DNA of 64,000 nt from Kaiparowitsia implicata GSE-PSE-MK54-09C (GTDB lineage: Bacteria; Cyanobacteriota; Cyanobacteriia; Elainellales; Elainellaceae): assembly GCA_019359435.1 (NCBI GenBank), contig JAHHHI010000083.1, forward strand, positions 16,047-80,046, read 5' to 3'. Below, in pieces: positions 37,601-47,583 of the stretch (its first letter is position 1; each line of letters begins with the position of its first letter). A model generated the notes under the pieces. The model saw only the letters and a list, made by a program, of their open reading frames with translations. It did no database searches and was not told the origin of the DNA. Made by a program: the position numbers and the translations under genes.

Positions 37601-39039
37601 GATTGCGGCAAGCCCCCGATCAGCGCGGTGCCAATTGCATCCACCACTCGCGACACAGGAATGATATCGAGTCCTAAGTTGGTGTGATGCGCCTGGTTGG
37701 CGGGCACAATCGCTTGCTCAAACCCTAGCTTTGCCGCCTCCTTGAGCCGCAACTCTAGCTGAGAGACCGGACGCACCTGCCCGCCTAGCCCCACCTCGCC
37801 AATTAACACCAATTTGGGATTAACATAGCGATCGCGGAAGCTGGCCGCCACCGCCACCGCCACGCCCAGATCGGCTGCCGGTTCGCCGACATTAATGCCA
37901 CCTGACGAAGACACATAGGCGTCGAGTTTAGATAGGGGAATGCCGACCCGCTTTTCCAGTACCGCTAGAATTTGCAGAAATCGATTGTATTCAATGCCTG
38001 TCGTTGACCGGCGGGGCGAGGGATAGCTAGTGGGACTCGCCAGCGCCTGCAACTCCACCACTAGGGGTCGGGTGCCCTCACAGGCCACGATGGTCGCCGT
38101 CCCCGGGGTGGCTTCTTCCTGATTGCCTAGAAATAACGCAGAGGGGTTTAGCACTTCCTCTAAGCCTCGATCCACCATCTCAAACACCCCCAACTCGTGG
38201 GTCGCCCCAAACCGATTTTTTACCGACCGCAGCAGTCGATGGCTGGCAAAGCGATCGCCCTCAAAATACAGCACCGTATCCACTAAATGCTCTAACACCT
38301 TTGGCCCGGCGATCGCCCCTTCCTTGGTCACATGCCCCACGATAAACAGCGAAATATGCTCCCGCTTTGCCACCTGCATTAGCGCCGAGGTGCATTCTCG
38401 CACCTGAGACACCGACCCCGGAGCCGAGGTAAGTGAGGCAAAGTATAGCGCCTGAATACTGTCGATGACGGCGACCTGAGGGCGCAAGGCTTCCAATTCG
38501 TTGAGAATCGTGTCGAGATCAATCTCGGGCAACAGGTAGAGAGATTGGGGATTGGGACTAGGGGAAGGGGAATTGCCATCGGGCTCAACGCCCAGGCGCT
38601 GGGCTCGCAGCTTTACCTGTTGGCCCGACTCTTCTGCACAGACATAGAGAACCCGATACTGCTGGGCTAATCGGTTGGCAGTTTGCAGCAGCAGGGTAGA
38701 TTTGCCAATGCCAGGGTCGCCGCCAATCAGCACGAGAGAGCCGGGCACAATGCCACCCCCCAGCACCCGATCAAGCTCTCCATAGCCTGAAGACAGGCGG
38801 GCTTGGGGATGATCAGAAATTTGCTCTAGCGTCAGTGCCGCAACGGGTTGGGGAGCCGTGGCCGCGCGGGGTTTGCGGCTGCTGCCTCGAGCGATCGCCC
38901 CCACCTTGGCCGTCGCGGCAGGCTGCACCGCCTGTTCCACCAAGGCATTCCAACTGCCACAGGCGGGACACTTACCAAAAAATTGCGGCGACGTAGCTCC
39001 GCACTCATTGCATACATAAATCGTTCGCTGCTTTGGCAT
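37597..39039 (-). CDS. radA: DNA repair protein RadA
   Basis: 480 residues. N-terminal C4 zinc finger 'CNECGATSPQFFGKCPACGSWN', RecA-like ATPase with Walker A 'GGDPGIGKSTLLLQ', Walker B 'VAVIDSIQAL', RadA-specific KNRFG ('SVKNRFGATHELGVFEM'), and a C-terminal Lon-protease-like domain ('SSGGINVGEPAADLGVAVAVAASF'). RadA helps branch migration in recombination. A short 'NSPSPSPNPQ' insert sits in the ATPase domain (~153-162). The downstream GNAT gene is coupled. Confidence 0.95.
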   Translation of the reverse strand: MPKQRTIYVCNECGATSPQFFGKCPACGSWNALVEQAVQPAATAKVGAIARGSSRKPRAATAPQPVAALTLEQISDHPQARLSSGYGELDRVLGGGIVPGSLVLIGGDPGIGKSTLLLQTANRLAQQYRVLYVCAEESGQQVKLRAQRLGVEPDGNSPSPSPNPQSLYLLPEIDLDTILNELEALRPQVAVIDSIQALYFASLTSAPGSVSQVRECTSALMQVAKREHISLFIVGHVTKEGAIAGPKVLEHLVDTVLYFEGDRFASHRLLRSVKNRFGATHELGVFEMVDRGLEEVLNPSALFLGNQEEATPGTATIVACEGTRPLVVELQALASPTSYPSPRRSTTGIEYNRFLQILAVLEKRVGIPLSKLDAYVSSSGGINVGEPAADLGVAVAVAASFRDRYVNPKLVLIGEVGLGGQVRPVSQLELRLKEAAKLGFEQAIVPANQAHHTNLGLDIIPVSRVVDAIGTALIGGLPQS

Positions 39040-39885
39040 ATCAACTGTCGATAGGAGTCTAGCGATAGAGGTCTGGGTGTCCGATAGCTGGGTTGCGATA
39101 GCAATGCCGCCCCAGCGACTGAGAGCCTATCCAAAGCCCCTAACTTGGCTGATAAGCGATCAAGGACTTAAAACGGGTTTGACTCGATTCAATCGATCCA
39201 TCGGTGTGGAATGCTGATCGAGAGAGGGCTGCAGAGATCTTGGACTAACTGGCGGTTGGGGTTAACTCAACGGCAACTCGCCCAATTGCCAGCGTCGCCC
39301 ATCAAGAACAATGAATTCCGTTAACAACAATTAATAAAGAATCCGTTACACCCGGTTGCAATGACTTCACATTAGCAATGTTTAGCAATGTAACGTGCTG
39401 GCAAGCTAGCGTTGTTGAGGCGCGGTCTGCTGGGCTAGGACTCTCTGCTTGATCAAGAGGGTCTTCACAGGGCGATCGCCCCCTATGCTTTTAATTTTCT
39501 AATCCAGAGAGAAACCTTAAAAAACTCTGAAGTGTAGCTATTATAAGAAGTTCAGCATTTCCAATTGAAAGACTTAGGCTACCATCTTTAATGATAGGGT
39601 GGAAAAATTAACGATTGACAAATTGCCGCTTTAAAATTGGCCTACAAAAACTAAAGTGTTTGAACAGCCACTGTTTAATCACAGATTTTAATAGTGGCAA
39701 TAGTGGTAAATCTTTGATAGCTATCATGCGCCTGTCGTTAACCACTGGCAAGCTATCGGCAAGCCATCGGCTACTACCCCATCCGCAAGTATTTAAATTC
39801 AGTGAATACTTGACTCAGGCGCATGCCACTCGGCATGTCGTCCTTCCGGCCCATCTCGTTATAGCGTCAAGGAGTGTTGAGGAAA
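39040..39885. other. Intergenic between divergent radA and rpaB
   Basis: About 850 bp without a supported gene. Becomes AT-rich towards rpaB (39490-39680) and must hold its promoter. A ribosome-binding site AAGGAG is at 39869-39874. Confidence 0.55.
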
Positions 39886-40629
39886 TTGGAGAATCACAAA
39901 GAGAAAATTCTGGTGGTAGACGACGAGGCTAGCATTCGTCGTATCCTCGAAACCCGTCTATCCATGATTGGCTACGACGTGGTCACTGCCGCCGACGGGG
40001 AAGAAGCTCTAGAGACGTTTCGCCATGCCATTCCCGACTTAGTGGTGCTGGATGTGATGATGCCCAAGCTCGACGGCTATGGCGTATGTCAAGAGCTTCG
40101 CAAAGAATCAGATGTGCCCATCATCATGCTGACGGCGCTCGGTGATGTGGCCGATCGAATCACTGGGTTAGAGTTGGGGGCCGATGACTACGTGGTTAAG
40201 CCCTTCTCCCCTAAAGAGCTGGAAGCCCGCATTCGCTCAGTGCTGCGTCGGGTAGACAAGGTCGGCACCACGGGCATCCCCAGCTCTGGCGTGATTCAAA
40301 TCAACAGCATTCGCATTGATACGAACAAGCGCCAAGTCTACAAAGGCGACGAGCGCATTCGCCTGACAGGAATGGAGTTTAGCCTATTGGAATTGTTGGT
40401 CGGCAAATCCGGCGAGCCTTTCTCCCGGTCTGAAATTTTACAAGAGGTCTGGGGCTACACGCCTGAGCGCCATGTTGACACCCGCGTGGTCGATGTTCAT
40501 ATTTCTCGTCTGCGCGCCAAACTTGAAGATGATCCCAGCAATCCAGAGCTGATTCTGACCGCACGCGGTACAGGCTATCTGTTTCAGCGGATTTTGCCCC
40601 CTGGCGAAAGTGATAAAGATGTGAATTAA
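39886..40629 (+). CDS. rpaB: OmpR-type response regulator RpaB
   Basis: 247 residues from TTG at 39886 giving 'MENHKEKILVVDDEASIRR', the conserved RpaB N-terminus; upstream GTG/TTG codons exist but are not family-like and sit too close to the AAGGAG site. Receiver domain with phosphoacceptor Asp in 'LVVLDVMMPKLDGYG' and Lys in 'DYVVKPFSPKELEARI', then a winged-helix DNA-binding domain ('EVWGYTPERHVDTRVVDVHISRLRAKLE'). RpaB controls high-light, photosystem and phycobilisome genes through HLR1 sites. 100 bp upstream of plsX on the same strand. Confidence 0.93.
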   Translation: MENHKEKILVVDDEASIRRILETRLSMIGYDVVTAADGEEALETFRHAIPDLVVLDVMMPKLDGYGVCQELRKESDVPIIMLTALGDVADRITGLELGADDYVVKPFSPKELEARIRSVLRRVDKVGTTGIPSSGVIQINSIRIDTNKRQVYKGDERIRLTGMEFSLLELLVGKSGEPFSRSEILQEVWGYTPERHVDTRVVDVHISRLRAKLEDDPSNPELILTARGTGYLFQRILPPGESDKDVN

Positions 40630-40730
40630 GGTCAGATTTGGGACAACTCTACGCACCTTCGCAACCAAGGTGGCGTCAGTGGGTAGAGTCCATCTGGTAG
40701 AATTTTTGAGGTTTCTACAACTTCGATCTA

Positions 40731-41804
40731 ATGGGTTCAACTCGGGCACGGATCGCGGTCGATGCGATGGGTGGGGATAATGCCCCCGCTGAAATTGTTG
40801 CAGGAGCGCTGCGAGCGCAAGAGGAGTTAGGCGTTAAGGTGTTGCTCGTGGGTGATCCAGAGCAGATCAACGCCTCGCTAACGCATCACCATTCCTCTGC
40901 AGAGATAGAAATTGTCTCGGCAGAAGGTGTGGTGGAAATGCATGAAGAACCACTGACTGGTATTCGTCGTAAGCCAAAGGCATCCATCAATGTGGCGATG
41001 GACTTGGTGAAACAAGGGCGGGCCGATGCAGTGGTGTCTGCAGGGCATTCGGGTGCGGCGATGGCGGCAGCTTTGCTGCGGCTGGGCCGACTGTCGGGCA
41101 TTGACCGTCCGGCGATTGGGGCGGTGCTGCCCACCATGATGTCAAAACCAGTGCTGATTCTAGATGTGGGAGCAAATGTGGACTGTCGCCCTAAATTCTT
41201 AGAGCAGTTTGCTGTCATGGGAACCGTGTATTCCCGCTATGTGTTGGGTATTTCGGAGCCCAAGGTGGGGCTATTGAATATTGGCGAAGAGGCGTCAAAG
41301 GGGAACGATTTGGCGGTGCGTACGCATCAGATGCTGCACGATAATCCCAACATTCCATTTGTTGGTAATGCTGAGGGGCGAGATGTGCTGTCGGGTGAGT
41401 TTGATGTCGTGGTGTGCGACGGGTTTGTGGGCAATGTGCTGCTCAAGTTTGCCGAAGCCATTGGCGAGGTGATGCTGCAAATTATGCGCGAAGAGCTGCC
41501 GCAGGGGTTCAACGGCAAGTTGGGCACAGCGATTCTTAAGCCTAATTTGCGACGCATTAAGCAGCGGGTTGATCATGCTGAGCATGGCGGGGCGTTGCTG
41601 CTTGGGGTGGCGGGTATTTGCATCATCAGCCACGGCAGTTCTCAGGCTCCGTCTATTTTCAATGCCATTCGCATGGCAAAGGAGGCCGTAGATCATCAGG
41701 TGCTAGAGCGCATTCGCTCTCAGTTTGAGCATCCTAAATCTGCGTTAGCGTCGGAACAGTTGCCGCTGTCGCGCACGAGTGATAATTCAGAGAGTATTGA
41801 ATAA
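40731..41804 (+). CDS. plsX: Phosphate acyltransferase PlsX
   Basis: 357 residues beginning 'MGSTRARIAVDAMGGDNAPAEIVAGAL', the PlsX signature, with 'SAGHSGAAMAAALLRLGR', 'LLNIGEEASKG' and 'FVGNVLLKFAEAIG'. Makes acyl-phosphate from acyl-ACP, the donor for glycerol-3-phosphate acylation. Its stop overlaps the fabH start (TAATG), so the two are coupled in the plsX-fabH-fabD-plsC lipid cluster. Confidence 0.95.
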   Translation: MGSTRARIAVDAMGGDNAPAEIVAGALRAQEELGVKVLLVGDPEQINASLTHHHSSAEIEIVSAEGVVEMHEEPLTGIRRKPKASINVAMDLVKQGRADAVVSAGHSGAAMAAALLRLGRLSGIDRPAIGAVLPTMMSKPVLILDVGANVDCRPKFLEQFAVMGTVYSRYVLGISEPKVGLLNIGEEASKGNDLAVRTHQMLHDNPNIPFVGNAEGRDVLSGEFDVVVCDGFVGNVLLKFAEAIGEVMLQIMREELPQGFNGKLGTAILKPNLRRIKQRVDHAEHGGALLLGVAGICIISHGSSQAPSIFNAIRMAKEAVDHQVLERIRSQFEHPKSALASEQLPLSRTSDNSESIE

Positions 41805-42805
41805 TGCTGCACGATGTTGGCGCAGGGGTAGCCGTAGTGGGCTGTGGCTCTGCCGTTCCTGCTGTTGCGTTGGACAATGACGGTCTGAGCCGCGTTGTCG
41901 AAACGTCAGATGAGTGGATTGCTAGCCGCACAGGGATTCGCGAACGCCGGATCGCTTCGGGAGATGAGTGTCTGCGATCGCTCGCCACAACGGCTTGCCA
42001 AAACGCCCTAGAAATGGCTGGGGTAGATGCTGCGGATGTGGATCTGATTTTGCTGGCTACGTCTACGCCGGATGATTTATTTGGCACGGCGGGTCAGGTA
42101 CAGTTTGCGCTGGGCGCAACCAAGGCAGTGGCCTTTGACCTAACGGCGGCCTGCTCGGGGTTTGTGTTTGGACTGGTGACGGCTGCGCAGTTCATTCGCA
42201 CGGGAGCCTATCGAACGGTGCTGCTGATTGGGGCGGATGTGCTGTCGCGCTGGACGGATTGGGGCGATCGCCGCACCTGCATCTTGTTTGGCGATGGGGC
42301 CGGGGCCGTCGTGCTGCAGGCTACGGCAGAGGGCGATCGCCTCTTGGGGTTTGAACTGCACAGCGACGGCAGCCTCAGTGGGTCGCTTAATCTGGCCTTT
42401 GCTGGGCAGGCTCGTCCGTTGACGGATGAAACCACCGTGACTCAGGGCACGTTTCAGCCCATCACCATGAACGGGCAAGAAATCTACCGCTTTGCCGTCA
42501 AGCGAGTACCTGAGGTGATTGAAAAGGCATTATTCCGTGCCGATATTGGGGTTGAGCAGGTGGACTGGCTGCTGTTGCACCAGGCGAATCAACGCATTTT
42601 GGATGCGGTGGGCGATCGCCTGGGCATTCCCCGAGACAAAATCATCAGCAATATGGCCACCTACGGCAACACATCCGCCGCCTCCATTCCCTTGGCATTA
42701 GATCAGTGGGTTCGCAGCGGCCAGATCAAGCCCGGTGATACCATTGCCTCCGCAGGCTTTGGTGCAGGGCTGACTTGGGGTGCCGCAATTTTTCAGTGGA
42801 AGTAG
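41804..42805 (+). CDS. fabH: 3-oxoacyl-ACP synthase III (FabH)
   Basis: 333 residues. Catalytic triad visible: Cys in 'FDLTAACSGFVFGL', His in 'WLLLHQANQRIL', Asn in 'MATYGNTSAASIPLAL'. Condenses acetyl-CoA with malonyl-ACP to start fatty acid synthesis. Translationally coupled to plsX. Confidence 0.96.
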   Translation: MLHDVGAGVAVVGCGSAVPAVALDNDGLSRVVETSDEWIASRTGIRERRIASGDECLRSLATTACQNALEMAGVDAADVDLILLATSTPDDLFGTAGQVQFALGATKAVAFDLTAACSGFVFGLVTAAQFIRTGAYRTVLLIGADVLSRWTDWGDRRTCILFGDGAGAVVLQATAEGDRLLGFELHSDGSLSGSLNLAFAGQARPLTDETTVTQGTFQPITMNGQEIYRFAVKRVPEVIEKALFRADIGVEQVDWLLLHQANQRILDAVGDRLGIPRDKIISNMATYGNTSAASIPLALDQWVRSGQIKPGDTIASAGFGAGLTWGAAIFQWK

Positions 42806-43024
42806 GCGTTGGGAATCGGCACGCGGGACAGAGGGATGTCAGGTCATACTTGACCCTGTCATTACTGGGTGCAACTGGGTGGGCAATACGCTGCAGCACC
42901 TAGAATTTGTGGGCGAATAGATGGGTGACGAAGTATTTTCCTGGGACTGTTCTTCGAGGCGGTTAAAGAGTTCCTGGCCTCTAATTCCCCGAGCTTAACC
43001 CCTCATACGTAAGGATGAATGAGC

Positions 43025-43915
43025 ATGACGAAAACCGCATGGGTGTTTCCGGGACAGGGGTCTCAAGCTGTAGGAATGGGCGCAGATTTGGTCGATTTGC
43101 CAGGGGCGATCGCCAAATTTGAGAGTGCAGCGGCTGTTCTAGGCTGGTCGGTTCCAGCAATTTGCCAGAATGACGATGATAAAGTGTCGCGAACGCTTTA
43201 CACTCAACCCTGCCTGTATGTGATCGAAAGCATTTTGGTCGATGCCTTGCAGCAGCGGGGGCATCATCCGGCGCTTGTCGCAGGGCATAGCCTGGGTGAG
43301 TATGTAGCGCTCTATGCGGCAGGCGTATTTGAGTTTGAAGCAGGGCTGCAGCTGGTGCAGCGCCGCGCTGAGCTGATGGATGCGGCCTCGGAAGGGATGA
43401 TGGCCGCGCTGATTGGCTTTGATCCTGAGCAGCTAGAGGCCGCGTTGGCAGCCACACCAGATGCCGTGTTGGCAAACGATAACAATGCTGGACAGGTGGT
43501 GATTTCAGGGACGCCCTCAGCGATAGAAGCGGTGATGGGCATTGTCAAAACGAAGCGGGCGGTGAAGCTCAACGTCAGCGGAGCGTTTCACTCGCCGCTT
43601 ATGGCCGCTGCCGCCGCAGAGTTTGAGACAGTACTAAACGCAACGCCGTTTCAGGCTGCGACGGTGCCTGTGTTGTCGAACGTAGACCCGACGCCGTCGA
43701 TAGAAGCGGACGTGCTAAAGACGCGACTGGCACAGCAGATGACGGGGTCGGTGCGGTGGCGCGAAATTTCTCTGCATCTGGCCGAAGCCGGGGTTAAGCA
43801 GGTGATGGAAGTGGGCCCCGGCAAGGTGCTAACGGGTTTGGTCAAGCGCACCTGTCCCGGCATGGCGCTAGAGAATATTGGGGCGATCGCCGATCTAGAT
43901 CGGCTGAGTGTGTAG
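43025..43915 (+). CDS. fabD: Malonyl-CoA:ACP transacylase (FabD)
   Basis: About 296 residues. 'MTKTAWVFPGQGSQAVGMG' is the canonical start and lies 9 nt after the AAGGA site; a Met two codons earlier (43019) is possible. Catalytic Ser in 'VAGHSLGEYVALYAAG', the Arg in 'LVQRRAELM', His in 'SGAFHSPLM'. Loads malonyl groups onto ACP. Separated from fabH by ~215 bp. Confidence 0.95.
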   Translation: MTKTAWVFPGQGSQAVGMGADLVDLPGAIAKFESAAAVLGWSVPAICQNDDDKVSRTLYTQPCLYVIESILVDALQQRGHHPALVAGHSLGEYVALYAAGVFEFEAGLQLVQRRAELMDAASEGMMAALIGFDPEQLEAALAATPDAVLANDNNAGQVVISGTPSAIEAVMGIVKTKRAVKLNVSGAFHSPLMAAAAAEFETVLNATPFQAATVPVLSNVDPTPSIEADVLKTRLAQQMTGSVRWREISLHLAEAGVKQVMEVGPGKVLTGLVKRTCPGMALENIGAIADLDRLSV

Positions 43916-43920
43916 CGGCC

Positions 43921-44571
43921 ATGACCCTGACTCTAAACCGCCGTCGCGAACCCCTCACTAGCCTGGCGCTGTATCACCTGTTTAAGTGGTCGGCGGTCGC
44001 GCCAGCGCTGCGATTTTACTTTCGGGGGCGAGTGCATGGGTTGGATCAGGTGCCTCAAGCAGGGCCGCTGATTGTAGTGGCTAACCACGCCAGCGACTTT
44101 GACCCGCCGCTGCTGTCGGCCTGTATGCGCCGCCCAGTCTCCTACATGGCAAAAGAAGAGCTGTTCCGGGTGCCGGTGCTGAGCCAAGCCATTCGCCTTT
44201 ACGGAGCCTATCCCGTAAAACGTGCCGCTGCCGACCGGAGCGCCATTCGGGCTGCGATTCATCAGTTGCAGCAGGGGTGGGCCGTGGGCATTTTTCTGTC
44301 GGGAACGCGCACACCCGATGGCAGAATTCCCAATCCCAAACTGGGCGCGGCAATGATTGCGGCCAAGGTTCAGGCCCCGCTGCTGCCCGTAAGCCTGTGG
44401 GGCACCCAGCACATCCTGCCGCGGGGTTCGCGGTTTCCCCAGCCTGCTCCCATCACGGTACGAATTGGCGCGGCGATCGCCCCTCCCCCCTCCTCTAGCC
44501 GAGTTCACCTCGAAGCGACGACGCAGCAGTGTGTGGATGCAATCCACGCCCTGCATGACCTAGGGCGCTAG
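43921..44571 (+). CDS. plsC: 1-acyl-glycerol-3-phosphate acyltransferase
   Basis: 216 residues. Motif I NHASDFD ('VVANHASDFDPPLL'), motif II region 'YMAKEELFRVPVLSQAIRLYGAYPVKR', motif III 'IFLSGTRTPDGRIPNPKLGAA' and Pro motif 'APLLPVSLWG'. Motif III has Leu-Ser where many enzymes have Pro-Glu (FPEGTR), a variation also seen among cyanobacterial PlsC forms. Only 5 bp after fabD, so same transcript. Makes phosphatidic acid. Confidence 0.9.
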   Translation: MTLTLNRRREPLTSLALYHLFKWSAVAPALRFYFRGRVHGLDQVPQAGPLIVVANHASDFDPPLLSACMRRPVSYMAKEELFRVPVLSQAIRLYGAYPVKRAAADRSAIRAAIHQLQQGWAVGIFLSGTRTPDGRIPNPKLGAAMIAAKVQAPLLPVSLWGTQHILPRGSRFPQPAPITVRIGAAIAPPPSSSRVHLEATTQQCVDAIHALHDLGR

Positions 44572-44778
44572 CCGTGAGGGACTGCCCCTCCTACCCGGCC
44601 TGACGCAGTTGGACGAAGTGCGCAAGTCCTGCCTAGGAAAGACAGGGGAATGGGGTCACCGCGTTAAAATTCGATAGGGAAAATCAGCAGCCAGAGAATC
44701 TAGATACTATGCCCTGAGCACCCCGGTATGGCTCGAGCAGGCGTAATGAACGTGACGGTTATAGGAGAACGCACAGAC

Positions 44779-45078
44779 ATGAATGATTTGAGCGCTGAGC
44801 TAGCAGGGCGGATGGGGGAAGCAGCATGGGAGTGGCTGATGCCCCATGTTGACCGCGATGCGCTAATTGTGGTGTCTGCTGAGCTAGATTTGCTAGAGGT
44901 GGGCGTGGCGATCGCCAATGACGATGTAGCCCATGTGCAGCCGTGGATTGACCAAAAGCTGATTCAAAAGCCCTCGCCCGATCAAATCAAAGCGTGGACT
45001 GCGGCCTCTAACCAGCGCTTCAACGCGCTGATCTTGCAGCCCTATGTGCTCATGCAAGAGATTCCCTCAGATCAATAG
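44779..45078 (+). CDS. DUF2288 family protein
   Basis: 99 residues from 'MNDLSAELAGRMGEAAWEWLMPHVDRDALIVVSAELDLLEVG', matching the DUF2288 pattern (W..L.PH..RD.LI.V...LDLLEVG...A.DD). Ends 'NALILQPYVLMQEIPSDQ'. Small cytosolic protein of unknown function. Starts further upstream (44728, 44746) are open but give no family match. Confidence 0.8.
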   Translation: MNDLSAELAGRMGEAAWEWLMPHVDRDALIVVSAELDLLEVGVAIANDDVAHVQPWIDQKLIQKPSPDQIKAWTAASNQRFNALILQPYVLMQEIPSDQ

Positions 45079-45093
45079 CTCGGTCAAAAAGCG

Positions 45094-45927
45094 CTAAGCC
45101 GGATGCAGCGTCAGCACCGTTACCTCTGGCGGACAGCGAAACCGACCCGGCGGATAGGTGCCCAATCCCCGATTCACATACAGCTGGTTTGAGCCAACGC
45201 GGTGCAGCCCCTGGGCCCATTCCCAATGGCGCACAATCTTGTAGCACTGCTGGCGCATGTAGGGCATCCACTGGCGTATCGGCTTAGGCAGTTTTTCTGC
45301 CGTGCCAAAGTAAGCCGCAAACGGATTCCCCAACGCGGGCAGATCCATCTGTCCACCGTGGGTGTGTCCTGAGAGCTGCAAATCCACTCGCCAGGGTGCC
45401 AAGATTTCAGCACTGTCAGGATTATGGGATAGCACGAGACGCGGCACAGCCGGATCAAGCTGCCCAAAGACGCGCTCGGGATGAAACTCCCGCGACCAAA
45501 AATCGGCCATGCCCACCACGGGAAAGGGCTCTCCCAATGGATAGGCAATCTCGTTCCACAACACCTGAACGCCCGCCTGGGTTAGGGCTGCGGTGATTGT
45601 GTCTTTGGCAGTGGGCTGGGCATAATCGTGGTTGCCCAATACGGCGACTGTTTTATGCTGACGAGTGATGCCTCGCAGCGCCTCTGCCAGCGCCCAAATG
45701 GGCTGAGGATCGTCTGTAACAAAATCGCCTGTCAGCGCGACCAAGTGGGGATTGGCGTGGGTGCAGGCGGCGATCGCCCCTTCTAACATCGCGTTTGACA
45801 ACCGCAGGCCATCATAATGAAAATCTGAAAGCTGGACGATGCGCGTGCCGCTGAGAGCCATAGGCAGATCCACAATGCGGATTTCGACCTGCTCGACCTG
45901 TAAATCGCCTGTAAGAAGTCTATGCAT
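45094..45927 (-). CDS. Calcineurin-like metallophosphoesterase
   Basis: 277 residues with the dimetal motifs in order: 'VQLSDFHYDG' (D-x-H), 'LVALTGDFVTD' (GD), 'VAVLGNHDYA' (GNHD), 'LVLSHNPDS' (H) and 'LQLSGHTHGGQM' (GHTH). Close in layout to the YkuE/YaeI phosphodiesterases, which hydrolyse UDP-2,3-diacylglucosamine-like or nucleotide substrates; the exact substrate is uncertain. No clear signal peptide. Confidence 0.88.
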   Translation of the reverse strand: MHRLLTGDLQVEQVEIRIVDLPMALSGTRIVQLSDFHYDGLRLSNAMLEGAIAACTHANPHLVALTGDFVTDDPQPIWALAEALRGITRQHKTVAVLGNHDYAQPTAKDTITAALTQAGVQVLWNEIAYPLGEPFPVVGMADFWSREFHPERVFGQLDPAVPRLVLSHNPDSAEILAPWRVDLQLSGHTHGGQMDLPALGNPFAAYFGTAEKLPKPIRQWMPYMRQQCYKIVRHWEWAQGLHRVGSNQLYVNRGLGTYPPGRFRCPPEVTVLTLHPA

Positions 45928-46322
45928 AGAGGGAGCGATGTAAGGAAGGTCTAAAGCTATTTCTCAAAAAAACGTCCCTGCATTGGGTGAACAGCCGTAA
46001 TGCCTTCGGCTTGGCTGAGCCAATACCCCTACGGTATCACTGCTGACGTGGGATTTTTTATGGCAGAAATCACCGAACGAAATCGTGATTGGGTGGAGCA
46101 AGAGGATGCCTTCCTCCCGTTCCTGCTCTGCATGCCACTATTCGACATCAGGATTGGGGAGTGGAGCCATTGCGAATGGCAGGTTTAATCTTACACGGGT
46201 CTCACACTGGGAGGTTAACCGCAAGAGTTGGGGTTCCCCATAGAAGCGCTAAAGCTCTGACACCCGTATTATTAGGGTCGGTGATGTTCACAGGGCGCCC
46301 CAAGGGCAAGGGCGAAAACGGG
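45928..46322. other. Intergenic, no supported gene
   Basis: Several short frames cross this stretch, including one in frame with the flippase-like gene, but none has family-like content or a good ribosome-binding site. Confidence 0.45.
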
Positions 46323-47288
46323 ATGAAGCGATGGATTTCGATGGGGGTAAGCGGCGCGATTTTGCTGCTGATCTACTGGCGGATTGATGCGGCGGGGCTG
46401 GTGCAGGTGTTGCGCGAGTGCGATCGCCCGTGGATGATCGGCAGTTTGGCGATGGTGGTGCCCATTACCCTAATGACCGCCTGGCGGCTACAGCAGTTGA
46501 TGCCCCGGCCTGCCCAGACTGGTGGAGCAGGACTGAGCTTTGGGGAAGCAAATCGACTGATTCTAGCAGCGAGCAGCCTGAATATGATCTTGCCTTCAAA
46601 GATGGGGGATATCGCCAAAGCCTACTTTATGCGCGATCGCGGGCATCTGAGCGGGGCGTTGTCGCTGTCGCTCGTGGTGTTTGAAAAAGCCTGCGATATG
46701 CTGTCGCTGCTGCTGTGGTGCGCCTTGGGGCTGTTGCTCTATCCCCAGCGCGACTGGCTGTTTACGGTGATGACCCTAAGCGTGGCAACGGGGTTAGGGT
46801 TGGGACTTTTGCTGCTCGCGTGGCCCCGGTTTGCCCAGAGCGGGTTTGCCCTGGCCCATCGGATTGCACCCAAGTCGCTAAAGCTGAAGCTCAGCCAGCT
46901 CAGCCATTCCTGGCAAGACATGCATGACTACTTTTGGAGCGATCGCCCCCGTCTAATTACCATCATCCTTACCTCCATCTTTATCTGGTTTCTGCACCTA
47001 TTTCAGATTTGGGGCTTCATTCTGGCGCTCAACGCTTGGGCTCCGTTTCTCGCCAATCTAGCGCTGTCTCCACTGGCAATTCTGGCTGGGCTGCTGCCCT
47101 TGACCTTTGCTGGCATCGGCACCCGCGATGCCGCGCTAATTGTGTTTTATCAGCCCTACTTTGATGCGCCGACGGCTGCTGCGCTGGGCTTGCTGTGCAC
47201 CTCACGCTATCTGTTGCCTGCCATTGGGGGTCTCCCGTTTTTGGGGCAATATCTCACCCTGGCGCAGCGGGCAAAATCTCAAGGTTAA
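46323..47288 (+). CDS. LPG-synthase/flippase-like membrane protein (PF03706 type)
   Basis: 321 residues from 'MKRWISMGVSGAILLLIYW'. Eight or so membrane helices with 'ASSLNMILPSKMGDIAKAYFMRDRG', 'LSLVVFEKACDMLSLLLW' and the C-terminal 'GLLPLTFAGIGTRDAALIVFY', the signature of the AglD/lysylphosphatidylglycerol-synthase transmembrane family. Members move or modify lipid-linked molecules. An in-frame Met at 46284 is an alternative start. Followed by an intrinsic terminator. Confidence 0.8.
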   Translation: MKRWISMGVSGAILLLIYWRIDAAGLVQVLRECDRPWMIGSLAMVVPITLMTAWRLQQLMPRPAQTGGAGLSFGEANRLILAASSLNMILPSKMGDIAKAYFMRDRGHLSGALSLSLVVFEKACDMLSLLLWCALGLLLYPQRDWLFTVMTLSVATGLGLGLLLLAWPRFAQSGFALAHRIAPKSLKLKLSQLSHSWQDMHDYFWSDRPRLITIILTSIFIWFLHLFQIWGFILALNAWAPFLANLALSPLAILAGLLPLTFAGIGTRDAALIVFYQPYFDAPTAAALGLLCTSRYLLPAIGGLPFLGQYLTLAQRAKSQG

Positions 47289-47342
47289 CGTGAGGGCGAT
47301 CGCGTTGGTTCAGCCCCGCGCTGTGGATCTCAAACAACACTA

Positions 47343-47377
47343 AACCGTGCTGCCCATGATGCAGGCAGCACGGTTTT
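47343..47377 (+). terminator. Intrinsic terminator of the flippase-like gene
   Basis: 12-bp stem AACCGTGCTGCC/GGCAGCACGGTT with a 9-nt loop, running into TTTT. Sits 55 bp after the stop codon. Confidence 0.85.
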
Positions 47378-47421
47378 AGGCATTTGCCGAACCAACGGTC
47401 AAGGCTAGGGAATTGGAGCTA

Positions 47422-47543
47422 ATATCAATTCTCTAAATCAGAACGACGGATTGTTTGAGGAGGGGGGTGGGGAACGCAGTTCCCCACAAAGGGGCTTTGC
47501 CCCCTTGCCCCCCATCTGTAGCCCAAATTTTCGGAATTGATAT
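47422..47543 (+). mobile_element. ATATCAATTC-ended miniature element, copy 1
   Basis: 122 bp with ends ATATCAATTCTC and GGAATTGATAT, interior of G/C-rich palindromes (GGGGGCAAAG-type arms). Inverted relative to the copy at 62619-62739 and close to identical along its length. Flanked by two copies of GCTAGGGAATTGGAGCTAA (47404, 47553), so it sits within a small duplication. Confidence 0.85.
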
Positions 47544-47583
47544 AAGGAATTGAAGCTAGGGAATTGGAGCTAAGGAACGAGAG

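Noticed and set aside
39340..39365. GTTACACCCGGTTGCAAT, similar to an HLR1 site for RpaB
   Set aside because: Second half-site mismatched and the flanking A/T positions do not fit; it lies over 500 bp from rpaB.
46000..46188. 62-codon frame upstream of the flippase-like gene
   Set aside because: Composition not protein-like and no homology recognised; probably non-coding.
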